The translations under genes and the position numbers were made by a program. DNA of 64,000 bases from Streptomyces qaidamensis (lineage in GTDB: Bacteria; Actinomycetota; Actinomycetes; Streptomycetales; Streptomycetaceae). Location: NCBI RefSeq assembly GCF_001611795.1, contig NZ_CP015098.1:5456001-5520000 (forward strand), in the 5' to 3' direction. This document shows, piece by piece, positions 42,867 to 49,809 of the stretch (its first letter is position 1; every line of letters begins with the position of its first letter). The notes beneath the pieces were generated by a model that had not been told where the DNA came from, made no database searches, and saw only the letters and a list, made by a program, of their open reading frames with translations.

Positions 42867-42876
42867 GCGTCGACGC
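42867..42876. promoter_or_regulatory. palindrome GCGTCGACGC between MOSC and LysR genes
   Basis: A perfect 10-bp palindrome lies in the 80-base divergent gap, next to the AT-richer CATTATCG. LysR regulators usually bind in such a gap, so it is a candidate operator; it is short and could be chance. Confidence 0.35.
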
Positions 42877-42917
42877 ATTATCGACAGCGGCATCAAAGGG
42901 TGACTTATCCTCGAAGG

Positions 42918-43814
42918 GTGATCGAAGCCCGTCATCTCCGCGTCCTGCGCGCCGTCGCGACCACCGGCTCCTTCTCCGCCGCCGGCCGTGAGCTGGGCTG
43001 CACCCAGCCCGCCGTCAGCCAGCAGATGAAGGCCCTGGAAACCTCCGTCGGCACGCCTCTGCTGATCCGCACCGGACGGGAGATGCGCCTGACGCAGGCC
43101 GGCGAGGCGCTGGTACGGCACGCCGCCGGCATCCTCGCCGGGCTCACGGCCGCCGAGGAGGAGGTCGCCGCCATCGCCGGGCTGCGCGCGGGCCGGGTCC
43201 GGCTCGTCTCCTTCCCCAGCGGCAGCTCCACCCTCGTCCCCACGGCCCTCGCCGCGCTGCGCGAGGCGCACCCGGGCACCCGCGTCTCCCTGGAGGAGGC
43301 CGAGCCGCCCGCCTCCGTCGGACTGCTGCGCGAGGGCGACTGCGACGTGGCGCTCGCGTTCCGCTACGAGGGGGCGGCGGGCGCCGAGGAGTGGGACGAC
43401 CTCGTCGTACGGCCGCTGCTGTCGGACCGGCTCGTCGCACTCGTGCCGGAGCGGCACCGGCTCGCGGGCGCGGAGTCCGTCGCCATCGGCGAGCTCACCG
43501 AGGAGCCGTGGATCGCGGGCTGCCCGCGCTGCCGCGGACAACTGGTCGAGGTGTGCGCGGCGGCCGGCTTCACCCCGCGCATCGACTTCGCGACCGACGA
43601 CTACCCGGCCGTCGTCGGCCTCGTCGGCGCCGGTCTGGGCGTGGCCGTGCTGCCCCAGCTGGCCGTCGAGTCGGTACGGCCCCGGGGTGTGCGCACCGTT
43701 CGCCTCGAACCGGCGGTGCGCCGGGAGATCGTCGCGCTCACCCTGCCCGACCTCGCACAGGTCCCGGCCGTGGCGGCGACGCTCGACCAGCTGGCCCGGG
43801 CCGCTCGCCGCTGA
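42918..43814 (+). CDS. LysR-family transcriptional regulator
   Basis: The 298-residue protein has the N-terminal helix-turn-helix (EARHLRVLRAVATTGSFSAA, then CTQPAVSQQMKALE) and a substrate-binding domain from about 90 (GRVRLVSFPSGSSTLVPTAL; LVALVPERHRL; VGAGLGVAVLPQL). The inducer is not evident. GTG 42918 follows GAAGG. It is divergent from the MOSC gene, the usual arrangement for a LysR regulator and its target, and convergent with whiD. Confidence 0.92.
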   Translation: MIEARHLRVLRAVATTGSFSAAGRELGCTQPAVSQQMKALETSVGTPLLIRTGREMRLTQAGEALVRHAAGILAGLTAAEEEVAAIAGLRAGRVRLVSFPSGSSTLVPTALAALREAHPGTRVSLEEAEPPASVGLLREGDCDVALAFRYEGAAGAEEWDDLVVRPLLSDRLVALVPERHRLAGAESVAIGELTEEPWIAGCPRCRGQLVEVCAAAGFTPRIDFATDDYPAVVGLVGAGLGVAVLPQLAVESVRPRGVRTVRLEPAVRREIVALTLPDLAQVPAVAATLDQLARAARR

Positions 43815-43832
43815 CGCGGCCCCTGCGTCCCA

Positions 43833-43859
43833 AAAACCAACGGCACGCGTGCGCGTGCC
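43833..43859. terminator. terminator between lysR and whiD
   Basis: GGCACGCG (43842-43849) pairs with CGCGTGCC (43852-43859). On the minus strand the hairpin is followed by TTGGTTTTTG, so it is a good rho-independent terminator for whiD and may also stop the LysR transcript. Confidence 0.75.
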
Positions 43860-43878
43860 CGTTCGCAGAAACGTTCCT

Positions 43879-44208
43879 TCAGTTGTTCGAGGCGGTGTGC
43901 CCGCCCGATGTCGACGCCGACACCAGCCGGTTGCGCGCCCGCCCCATCAGCTCTTCGCGCTCGTCCTCGGTCAGCCCGCCCCACACGCCGTACGGCTCAC
44001 GCACCGCCAGGGCGTGGGCGGCGCACTCGGCGCGTACCGGGCACCTCATGCAGACCTCTTTGGCCGAGTTCTCACGAGCGCTCCTCGCCGCACCGCGCTC
44101 ACCCTCCGGATGGAAGAAGAGCGAGCTGTCCACGCCGCGACAGGCAGCCAGCAGCTGCCAGTCCCACAGGTCCGCGTTCGGTCCGGGAAGGCGGGAGAAA
44201 TCTGCCAT
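43879..44208 (-). CDS. whiD: WhiB-family developmental regulator WhiD
   Basis: WhiD is an iron-sulfur protein needed for late sporulation septation and spore maturation. The 109-residue product starts ADFSRLPGPNADLWDWQLLA and keeps the four cluster cysteines (Cys23, Cys53, Cys56, Cys62) and the WhiB turn GVWGG, with a basic RARNRL stretch after it. The sequence matches my memory of S. coelicolor WhiD almost exactly, and bldM lies divergent next door, as in that species. Confidence 0.95.
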   Translation of the reverse strand: MADFSRLPGPNADLWDWQLLAACRGVDSSLFFHPEGERGAARSARENSAKEVCMRCPVRAECAAHALAVREPYGVWGGLTEDEREELMGRARNRLVSASTSGGHTASNN

Positions 44209-44437
44209 TACGTGACCCCTTGTAGCCGTTCTGGGCGGATCCGGTGCCTACGACCGTACAACTACGATCTAAGGAGATGAAAATATGACTCATTGCGAAT
44301 CTAGCTCCAGACACTGGCAAAGCGGAAGAAATGGGTCTGAATGGGGCATAGGTTGTGATGAAAGTTCGAGGGTGTGCTGTGCATATCTGCACCGTGTCCG
44401 CCCCCTCACGTAGAGTGCCGAAGACGGCAGCCGGCCC
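44209..44437. other. AT-rich whiD-bldM intergenic region
   Basis: The 380-base gap between the divergent genes is unusually AT-rich for this genome around 44255-44395 (for example GGAGATGAAAATATGACTCA). I see no coding frame. It must hold the whiD promoter(s), which I could not identify by consensus, and the upstream control region of bldM. Confidence 0.6.
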
Positions 44438-44465
44438 CGTAACTCTTTCGAGTGACCGTCGTTGA
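44438..44465 (+). promoter_or_regulatory. sigma-BldN-type promoter of bldM
   Basis: CGTAAC (44438-44443), a 16-base spacer and CGTTGA (44460-44465) agree with the consensus I recall for the developmental sigma factor BldN. bldM is a known BldN target. The transcript would start near 44472, with a leader of about 115 bases. Confidence 0.75.
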
Positions 44466-44588
44466 GAGTGCGAGGCGGTTGAAGGAACAAGCGCTCGGAC
44501 GGGTGTCCGAGGCGGTCGACCGCACAGGTGACGATTTCGTACCAGCCTGGAGGCTCAAGGTGACGTGCATCAGCTGCGGAGGGCGGTC

Positions 44589-45200
44589 ATGACATCCGTC
44601 CTCGTCTGCGACGACTCCCCGCTTGCCCGAGAGGCGCTCCGTCGTGCGGTGGCGACCGTGCCCGGCGTAGAGCGCGTGACGACGGCGGCCAACGGCGAGG
44701 AAGTCCTTCGCCGCTGGGGGGCCGACCGCTCGGACCTGATTCTGATGGACGTACGCATGCCCGGACTGGGCGGCGTCGAGACGGTCCGGCGGCTGCTGTC
44801 CGCCGACCCCGGTGCGCGCATCATCATGCTCACCGTCGCCGAGGACCTGGACGGCGTGGCCCTCGCGGTCGCCGCCGGTGCCCGCGGCTATCTGCACAAG
44901 GACGCCTCCCGCGCGGAACTGCGCGCGACGGTGACCCAGGCCCTGGCCGACCCGACCTGGCGGCTCGCCCCGCGCCGGCTGCGCTCGGCCGAGATGGGCG
45001 CGGCACCCACGCTCACGGCGCGTGAGATCCAGGTCCTCGAAGGCATGAGCCACGGCCGCTCGAACGCCGAGATCGGCCGCGAGCTGTTCCTCTCCGAGGA
45101 CACGGTCAAGACGCATGCCCGGCGCCTGTTCAAGAAGCTCGGCGCCTCGGACCGGGCCCACGCCGTGGCGCTCGGTTTCCGGTGGGGTCTGGTGCGCTAG
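44589..45200 (+). CDS. bldM: atypical response regulator BldM
   Basis: BldM controls aerial hyphae formation and sporulation genes, as a homodimer and as a heterodimer with WhiI. The 203-residue protein has a receiver domain (VLVCDDSPLAREALRR; conserved Asp54 in LILMDVRMPG) and a LuxR-type HTH (LTAREIQVLEGMSHGRSNAE; EDTVKTHARRLFKKLG). In the S. coelicolor protein phosphorylation of Asp54 is reported not to be needed. ATG 44589 gives the known length. It is divergent from whiD. Confidence 0.96.
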   Translation: MTSVLVCDDSPLAREALRRAVATVPGVERVTTAANGEEVLRRWGADRSDLILMDVRMPGLGGVETVRRLLSADPGARIIMLTVAEDLDGVALAVAAGARGYLHKDASRAELRATVTQALADPTWRLAPRRLRSAEMGAAPTLTAREIQVLEGMSHGRSNAEIGRELFLSEDTVKTHARRLFKKLGASDRAHAVALGFRWGLVR

Positions 45201-45285
45201 GGCCTGTCGTTCGGATCACGCCCGACCTTCGGACCGGGCCGGTTTCGACGCGCGGCCTCCGGCCGGGACCGGAGGGCGGGGGCAC

Positions 45286-45309
45286 CCTGATGCCCCCGCG
45301 TGAGCCGCA
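45286..45309 (+). terminator. hairpin after bldM
   Basis: A perfect 9-bp stem (45286-45294 with 45301-45309) encloses CCCTGA, without a T tract. The remaining stretch to 45594 contains no gene I can support; it must hold the sigma-factor gene's promoter, which I could not place. Confidence 0.65.
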
Positions 45310-45594
45310 CCCGCGTGGACCGAAGCCGGCGGCGGGCGACAGCGCCGTCAGGGATCTGCCCCGGCCCGGGCGAGGTCGAGAGCCCGGGAGGGCGCAGGCG
45401 AGGACCCACCTCCCCGGAATGATTCGAACGGCAGGCCCAAGCGGTCCTGGTGAGGGCACGGAAAGCCAGGTGGGCGCGGGTGGACCGGGGGTTCACCGGA
45501 CGCCCGCTGCTTGTTTCGCCGCGGATGCCGCATCCTTGAGGGTGTGGAGTTCCTCGGGGACGAGTCGGTCGAGCGGAAGGGGAGGGCGCAGGGG

Positions 45595-46272
45595 ATGAGT
45601 GCCGGCGCACCTGCTCATAACGCTTCGGTGCACAACAACGGGAGCGGTGCCGCGGAGTCCGCGGCCGCAAGGCACCATGGACCGATGCGCGACGACGAGG
45701 CGGCCCCTGCCCAGGGCGCGATCGGTGCGCTCGTCCACCGCGCCGTCGACGGGGACGAGCAGGCGACGCACGACCTGCTCGCCCATGTCCACCCCCTGGC
45801 CCTGCGCTACTGCCGCACCCGTCTGTCCCGTCTCCCGGGTGACGCGCGGCACTTCGTGGAGGACCTCGCGCAGGAGGTCTGCGTGGCGGTGCTGCTCGCA
45901 CTGCCCCGCTACCGGGACACCGGCCGCCCCTTCGAGGCGTTCGTCTTCGCCATCGCCGCGCACAAGGTCGCCGACCTCCAGCGCGCGGCGATGCGTCACC
46001 CCGGCTCGACGGCCGTCCCCTCCGACGAGATGCCCGAGCGCCCGGACGACTCCCTCGGCCCGGAGGAGCGCGCCCTGCTCAGCAGCGACGCGGAATGGGC
46101 CAAGAAACTCCTGGCCAACCTCCCCGAGAACCAGCGGGAGCTGCTGCTGCTGCGGATCGCGGTGGGGCTGACGGCCGAGGAGACCGGCCAGATGTTGGGA
46201 ATGTCACCCGGGGCGGTCCGGGTGGCGCAGCACAGGGCGCTGAGCCGGCTGCGGGCGCTGGCCGAGCAGTAG
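45595..46272 (+). CDS. shbA: ECF-type sigma factor, ShbA/SigD-like
   Basis: The 225-residue protein has sigma region 2 (LALRYCRTRLSRLPGDARHF, VEDLAQEVCVAVLLALPRYR, FAIAAHKVADLQRAAMRHP) and region 4 (LPENQRELLLLRIAVGLTAE, MLGMSPGAVRVAQHRALSRL). Between bldM and guaB, the S. coelicolor counterpart is ShbA, the sigma factor that drives transcription of the principal sigma gene hrdB; I assign it by sequence memory and context. ATG 45595 follows the purine-rich AAGGGGAGGGCGCAGGGG; ATG 45685 (MRDDE) is a possible shorter start. Confidence 0.85.
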   Translation: MSAGAPAHNASVHNNGSGAAESAAARHHGPMRDDEAAPAQGAIGALVHRAVDGDEQATHDLLAHVHPLALRYCRTRLSRLPGDARHFVEDLAQEVCVAVLLALPRYRDTGRPFEAFVFAIAAHKVADLQRAAMRHPGSTAVPSDEMPERPDDSLGPEERALLSSDAEWAKKLLANLPENQRELLLLRIAVGLTAEETGQMLGMSPGAVRVAQHRALSRLRALAEQ

Positions 46273-46425
46273 CCCCGCTTGAAGAACCCCTCAGTTGAAC
46301 AGGCGGTGCACCGCTTCCGTACGAACATACGAAGCCCGGAGCCAGGCGGAACCGTGGAATGAGACAGCCCCGCTTCCCGTTAGCATGGACATCCGCACCG
46401 ATCAAGGCCATTTGGGGAAGGTGTC

Positions 46426-47931
46426 ATGACTGCCAACGTCGACGGAGTGCCCGGTAAATTCGCGACACTCGGGCTGACCTACGACGACGTGCTGCTGCTG
46501 CCGGGTGCATCCGAAGTGCTCCCCAACGCGGTCGACACCTCGTCCCGCATCTCCCGCAACGTCCGGGTCAACATCCCGCTGCTCTCCGCGGCGATGGACA
46601 AGGTGACCGAGTCCCGCATGGCGATCGCGATGGCTCGCCAGGGCGGCGTCGGCGTGCTGCACCGCAACCTCTCCATCGAGGACCAGGTCAACCAGGTCGA
46701 CCTGGTGAAGCGTTCCGAGTCCGGCATGGTCACCGACCCGATCACGGTGCACCCCGACGCGACGCTGGCCGAGGCCGACGCCCTGTGCGCCAAGTTCCGC
46801 ATCAGCGGCGTCCCGGTCACCGACGGCAACAAGAAGCTGCTCGGCATCGTCACCAACCGCGACATGGCCTTCGAGACCGACCGCACGCGTCAGGTGCGCG
46901 AGGTCATGACGCCGATGCCCCTGGTCACCGGCAAGGTCGGCATCTCCGGCGCCGACGCCATGGAGCTGCTGCGCCGGCACAAGATCGAGAAACTTCCGCT
47001 GGTCGACGACGCGGGTGTCCTCAAGGGCCTCATCACGGTCAAGGACTTCGTCAAGGCCGAGCAGTACCCCCACGCGGCCAAGGACTCCGAGGGCCGGCTG
47101 CTCGTCGGTGCGGCCGTGGGCGCCAGCCCCGAGGCGCTGGAGCGCGCCCAGGCGCTCGCCGGTGCCGGTGTGGACTTCCTGGTCGTCGACACCTCGCACG
47201 GCCACAACAGCAACGCCCTCAGCTGGATGGCGAAGATCAAGTCGAGCGTCGGCGTCGACGTGATCGGCGGCAACGTCGCCACGCGTGACGGCGCCCAGGC
47301 GCTGATCGACGCCGGTGTCGACGGCATCAAGGTGGGCGTGGGCCCCGGCTCGATCTGCACCACCCGCGTGGTCGCCGGTATCGGTGTCCCGCAGGTCACG
47401 GCCATCTACGAGGCGTCCCTCGCGGCCCGGCCGGCGGGCATCCCGCTGATCGGCGACGGCGGCCTGCAGTACTCCGGCGACATCGGCAAGGCCCTGGCCG
47501 CCGGCGCGGACACCGTGATGCTGGGCAGCCTCCTCGCCGGCTGTGAGGAGTCCCCGGGCGAGCTGCAGTTCATCAACGGCAAGCAGTTCAAGTCGTACCG
47601 CGGCATGGGCTCGCTCGGTGCGATGCAGTCGCGAGGCCAGGCCAAGTCGTACTCCAAGGACCGCTACTTCCAGGCCGAGGTCGGCTCCGACGACAAGCTC
47701 GTGCCCGAGGGCATCGAGGGCCAGGTGCCCTACCGCGGCCCGCTGGCCAACGTCCTGCACCAGCTCGTCGGCGGTCTGCGCCAGACGATGGGCTACGTGG
47801 GCGCCGCCTCCATCGAGGAGATGGAGACCAAGGGCCGCTTCGTCCGCATCACGTCGGCCGGCCTCAAGGAGAGCCACCCGCACGACATCCAGATGACCGT
47901 CGAGGCGCCGAACTACAGCCGCAGCAAGTAG
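46426..47931 (+). CDS. guaB: IMP dehydrogenase
   Basis: GuaB oxidises IMP to XMP, the committed step to GMP. The 501-residue protein has the barrel (LTYDDVLLLPGASEVLP start), an inserted pair of CBS domains at about 100-215, and the catalytic loop GPGSICTTR whose Cys attacks C2 of IMP. The flap with MGSLGAMQSR and the end KESHPHDIQMTVEAPNYS are complete. ATG 46426 follows GGGGAAGG. A related gene lacking CBS domains follows. Confidence 0.97.
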   Translation: MTANVDGVPGKFATLGLTYDDVLLLPGASEVLPNAVDTSSRISRNVRVNIPLLSAAMDKVTESRMAIAMARQGGVGVLHRNLSIEDQVNQVDLVKRSESGMVTDPITVHPDATLAEADALCAKFRISGVPVTDGNKKLLGIVTNRDMAFETDRTRQVREVMTPMPLVTGKVGISGADAMELLRRHKIEKLPLVDDAGVLKGLITVKDFVKAEQYPHAAKDSEGRLLVGAAVGASPEALERAQALAGAGVDFLVVDTSHGHNSNALSWMAKIKSSVGVDVIGGNVATRDGAQALIDAGVDGIKVGVGPGSICTTRVVAGIGVPQVTAIYEASLAARPAGIPLIGDGGLQYSGDIGKALAAGADTVMLGSLLAGCEESPGELQFINGKQFKSYRGMGSLGAMQSRGQAKSYSKDRYFQAEVGSDDKLVPEGIEGQVPYRGPLANVLHQLVGGLRQTMGYVGAASIEEMETKGRFVRITSAGLKESHPHDIQMTVEAPNYSRSK

Positions 47932-47944
47932 CGGCCGGCCTCCC

Positions 47945-47975
47945 AGGGCGGCTCCGGAGCATCCGGGGCCGCCCT
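47945..47975 (+). terminator. terminator after guaB
   Basis: A 14-bp stem (AGGGCGGCTCCGGA with TCCGGGGCCGCCCT, one wobble) encloses a GCA loop. No T tract follows. It lies between guaB and guaB3. Confidence 0.7.
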
Positions 47976-48034
47976 CGCCGTGCCCGTCGGCGATACTGGA
48001 AGACGCTGCAACGCATCAGGGAAAGGCCACAGAC

Positions 48035-49159
48035 GTGACTGAGATCGAGATCGGGCGCGGCAAGCGCGGCCGCCGGGCGTACGCCTTCGACGACATCGCC
48101 GTCGTCCCCAGCCGCCGTACGCGGGACCCGAAGGAGGTCTCGATCGCCTGGCAGATCGACGCCTACCGCTTCGAGCTGCCCTTCCTGGCCGCCCCCATGG
48201 ACTCGGTCGTCTCCCCGGCCACCGCGATCCGCATCGGCGAGCTCGGCGGCCTCGGCGTGCTGAATCTCGAAGGCCTGTGGACGCGCTACGAGGACCCGCA
48301 GCCGCTGCTCGACGAGATCACCGGTCTCGACGCGGAGACCGCGACCCGCCGTCTGCAGGAGATCTACGCGGCTCCCATCAAGGAGGAGCTGATCGGGCAG
48401 CGCCTCAAGGAGGTGCGCGACTCCGGCGTCGTCACCGCCGCCGCGCTCTCCCCGCAGCGCACCGCCCAGTTCTCCAAGGCCGTCGTGGACGCGGGCGTGG
48501 ACATCTTCGTCATCCGCGGTACGACGGTCTCGGCGGAGCACGTCTCCGGCGCGCACGAGCCGCTCAACCTCAAGCAGTTCATCTACGAGCTGGACGTTCC
48601 GGTGATCGTCGGCGGCTGCGCCACGTACACGGCGGCCCTGCACCTGATGCGCACCGGCGCGGCCGGTGTGCTCGTCGGCTTCGGCGGCGGCGCCGCCCAC
48701 ACCACGCGCAACGTGCTCGGTATCCAGGTCCCCATGGCGACGGCGGTCGCCGACGTGGCCGCCGCGCGCCGTGACTACATGGACGAGTCGGGCGGCCGGT
48801 ACGTGCACGTGATCGCGGACGGCGGTGTCGGCTGGTCCGGCGACCTGCCCAAGGCGATCGCCTGCGGCGCGGACTCGGTGATGATGGGCTCCCCGCTGGC
48901 CCGTGCGACCGACGGCCCGGGCAAGGGCCACCACTGGGGCATGGAGGCCGTGAACGAGGAGCTGCCGCGCGGCAAGAAGGTCGCCCTCGGCACGGTCGGC
49001 ACGCTGGAGGAGATCCTCACGGGCCCGTCCCACACCCCCGACGGCTCGATGAACCTCTTCGGCGCCCTGCGCCGCGCCATGTCCATGACCGGCTACAGCG
49101 AGCTGAAGGAGTTCCAGCGCGTCGAGGTGACGGTGGCGGACTCGCAGCACCGGCGGTAG
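48035..49159 (+). CDS. guaB3: GuaB3-family IMP dehydrogenase-related protein
   Basis: The 374-residue protein is an IMPDH/GMP reductase-like barrel without CBS domains (RRAYAFDDIAVVPSRRTRDP; LAAPMDSVVSPATAIRIGEL; GGRYVHVIADGGVGWSGDLP; IACGADSVMMGSPLA). The loop that carries the catalytic Cys in GuaB (SICTTR) reads GGGAAHTTR here, with His222 at the Cys position. It is therefore unlikely to be an ordinary IMP dehydrogenase. GuaB3 next to guaB is conserved in actinobacteria; the true reaction is unclear to me. GTG 48035. Confidence 0.9.
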   Translation: MTEIEIGRGKRGRRAYAFDDIAVVPSRRTRDPKEVSIAWQIDAYRFELPFLAAPMDSVVSPATAIRIGELGGLGVLNLEGLWTRYEDPQPLLDEITGLDAETATRRLQEIYAAPIKEELIGQRLKEVRDSGVVTAAALSPQRTAQFSKAVVDAGVDIFVIRGTTVSAEHVSGAHEPLNLKQFIYELDVPVIVGGCATYTAALHLMRTGAAGVLVGFGGGAAHTTRNVLGIQVPMATAVADVAAARRDYMDESGGRYVHVIADGGVGWSGDLPKAIACGADSVMMGSPLARATDGPGKGHHWGMEAVNEELPRGKKVALGTVGTLEEILTGPSHTPDGSMNLFGALRRAMSMTGYSELKEFQRVEVTVADSQHRR

Positions 49160-49178
49160 TCCTTTCGGACACTGAGTA

Positions 49179-49215
49179 GGGCCTGGTCACTCGGGGGAGT
49201 GGCCGGGCCCTTTTT
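49179..49215 (+). terminator. rho-independent terminator after guaB3
   Basis: A 14-bp stem (49179-49192 with 49197-49210, two G-T wobbles) with a GGGG loop runs into TTTTT. It is the best textbook terminator in the window. Confidence 0.92.
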
Positions 49216-49451
49216 GTGTGCCCAAGTGGCTCTGGCGGGGCGCGTGTTGCCGTCGGGGGCGCACGGGTGCCTTCGGGCCGTTCGACCCCTTGGGGGGCGG
49301 TTTCGAGACGCTAGTGTCCTTGATCGGCGCCCAGGTTCTTCCGGGAGCCCCCTTCCAAAGACACGGTTCGGACCCCGGCCCTGGGGGCCCGGCCCGAAAT
49401 CCGACGTGCCGTCTACCGGGTCAATGGGCGGCGTCGTGGAAGGGGGCGCCC
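49216..49451. other. intergenic stretch without a supported gene
   Basis: Between the guaB3 terminator and the small open frame at 49452 I see no coding signal, promoter consensus or clear repeat. Two overlapping plus-strand frames cross it, but their composition is irregular. Confidence 0.5.
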
Positions 49452-49547
49452 ATGGAACGTCACCGCAAGCCCACCCGCTGGGACCGACTCCGTCTTCGGA
49501 CGGTGCAGTGCCGGAGGAGGTGGATCTTGCGGATTTTCGGATGGTGA
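49452..49547 (+). CDS. possible 31-residue basic peptide upstream of the tandem repeat
   Basis: ATG 49452 lies six to seven bases after GAAGGGGG, a good ribosome binding site. The frame encodes MERHRKPTRWDRLRLR and a continuing Arg/Trp-rich end, and stops at TGA 49545-49547, inside the first repeat unit. There is no promoter evidence and no recognised family, so it may be chance or a leader peptide. Confidence 0.25.
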   Translation: MERHRKPTRWDRLRLRTVQCRRRWILRIFGW

Positions 49548-49742
49548 GCGGCCGCCCCCAAGAGAACTAGGGGCGGACACTCCGTGATCCATCCAGGAGC
49601 CTGCCGCAGTGACCGCTGCGGTGGGCTCCACCTTGTTTCTCGGATGGTGAGCGGCCGCCCTCAGAAGAAGTAGGGCGGACACTCCGTGATCCATCCAGGA
49701 GCCTGCCGCAGTGACCGCTGCGGTGGGCTCCGCCTGTGTCCG
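49538..49742. repeat. 103-bp tandem duplication with two stem-loops per unit
   Basis: Unit 1 is 49538-49640 and unit 2 starts at 49641. The units are identical for about 65 bases around GGACACTCCGTGATCCATCC. Each holds hairpin A (CCGCCCC/GGGGCGG at 49552-49576; CCGCCCT/AGGGCGG at 49655-49678) and hairpin B, a 14-bp stem with loop TGACCG (49596-49629; 49698-49731). In hairpin A, the C-G pair next to the loop in unit 1 is T-A in unit 2 and the loops differ freely, so pairing is kept. This looks like structured RNA or DNA. It lies 3' of the dehydrogenase gene on the minus strand. Confidence 0.8.
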
Positions 49743-49809
49743 TAAGGTACCCGCGCGGCGTACCGCGTGCCACCAGTCCCCAGGGCCCGCGTATCCCGCG
49801 CGTCCCCCT

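Noticed and set aside
45410..45480. tRNA-like GATTCGAAC near 45422
   Set aside because: The flanking bases do not form a T-stem or acceptor stem on either strand.
45182..45598. 138-codon frame after bldM
   Set aside because: It contains the bldM hairpin and is Gly/Pro/Arg rich without domain similarity.
49413..49773. Minus-strand short frames across the tandem repeat (repeated MDHGVSA)
   Set aside because: The peptide repeat merely reflects the DNA duplication; the stems and covariation fit RNA structure better, though a coding role is not excluded.
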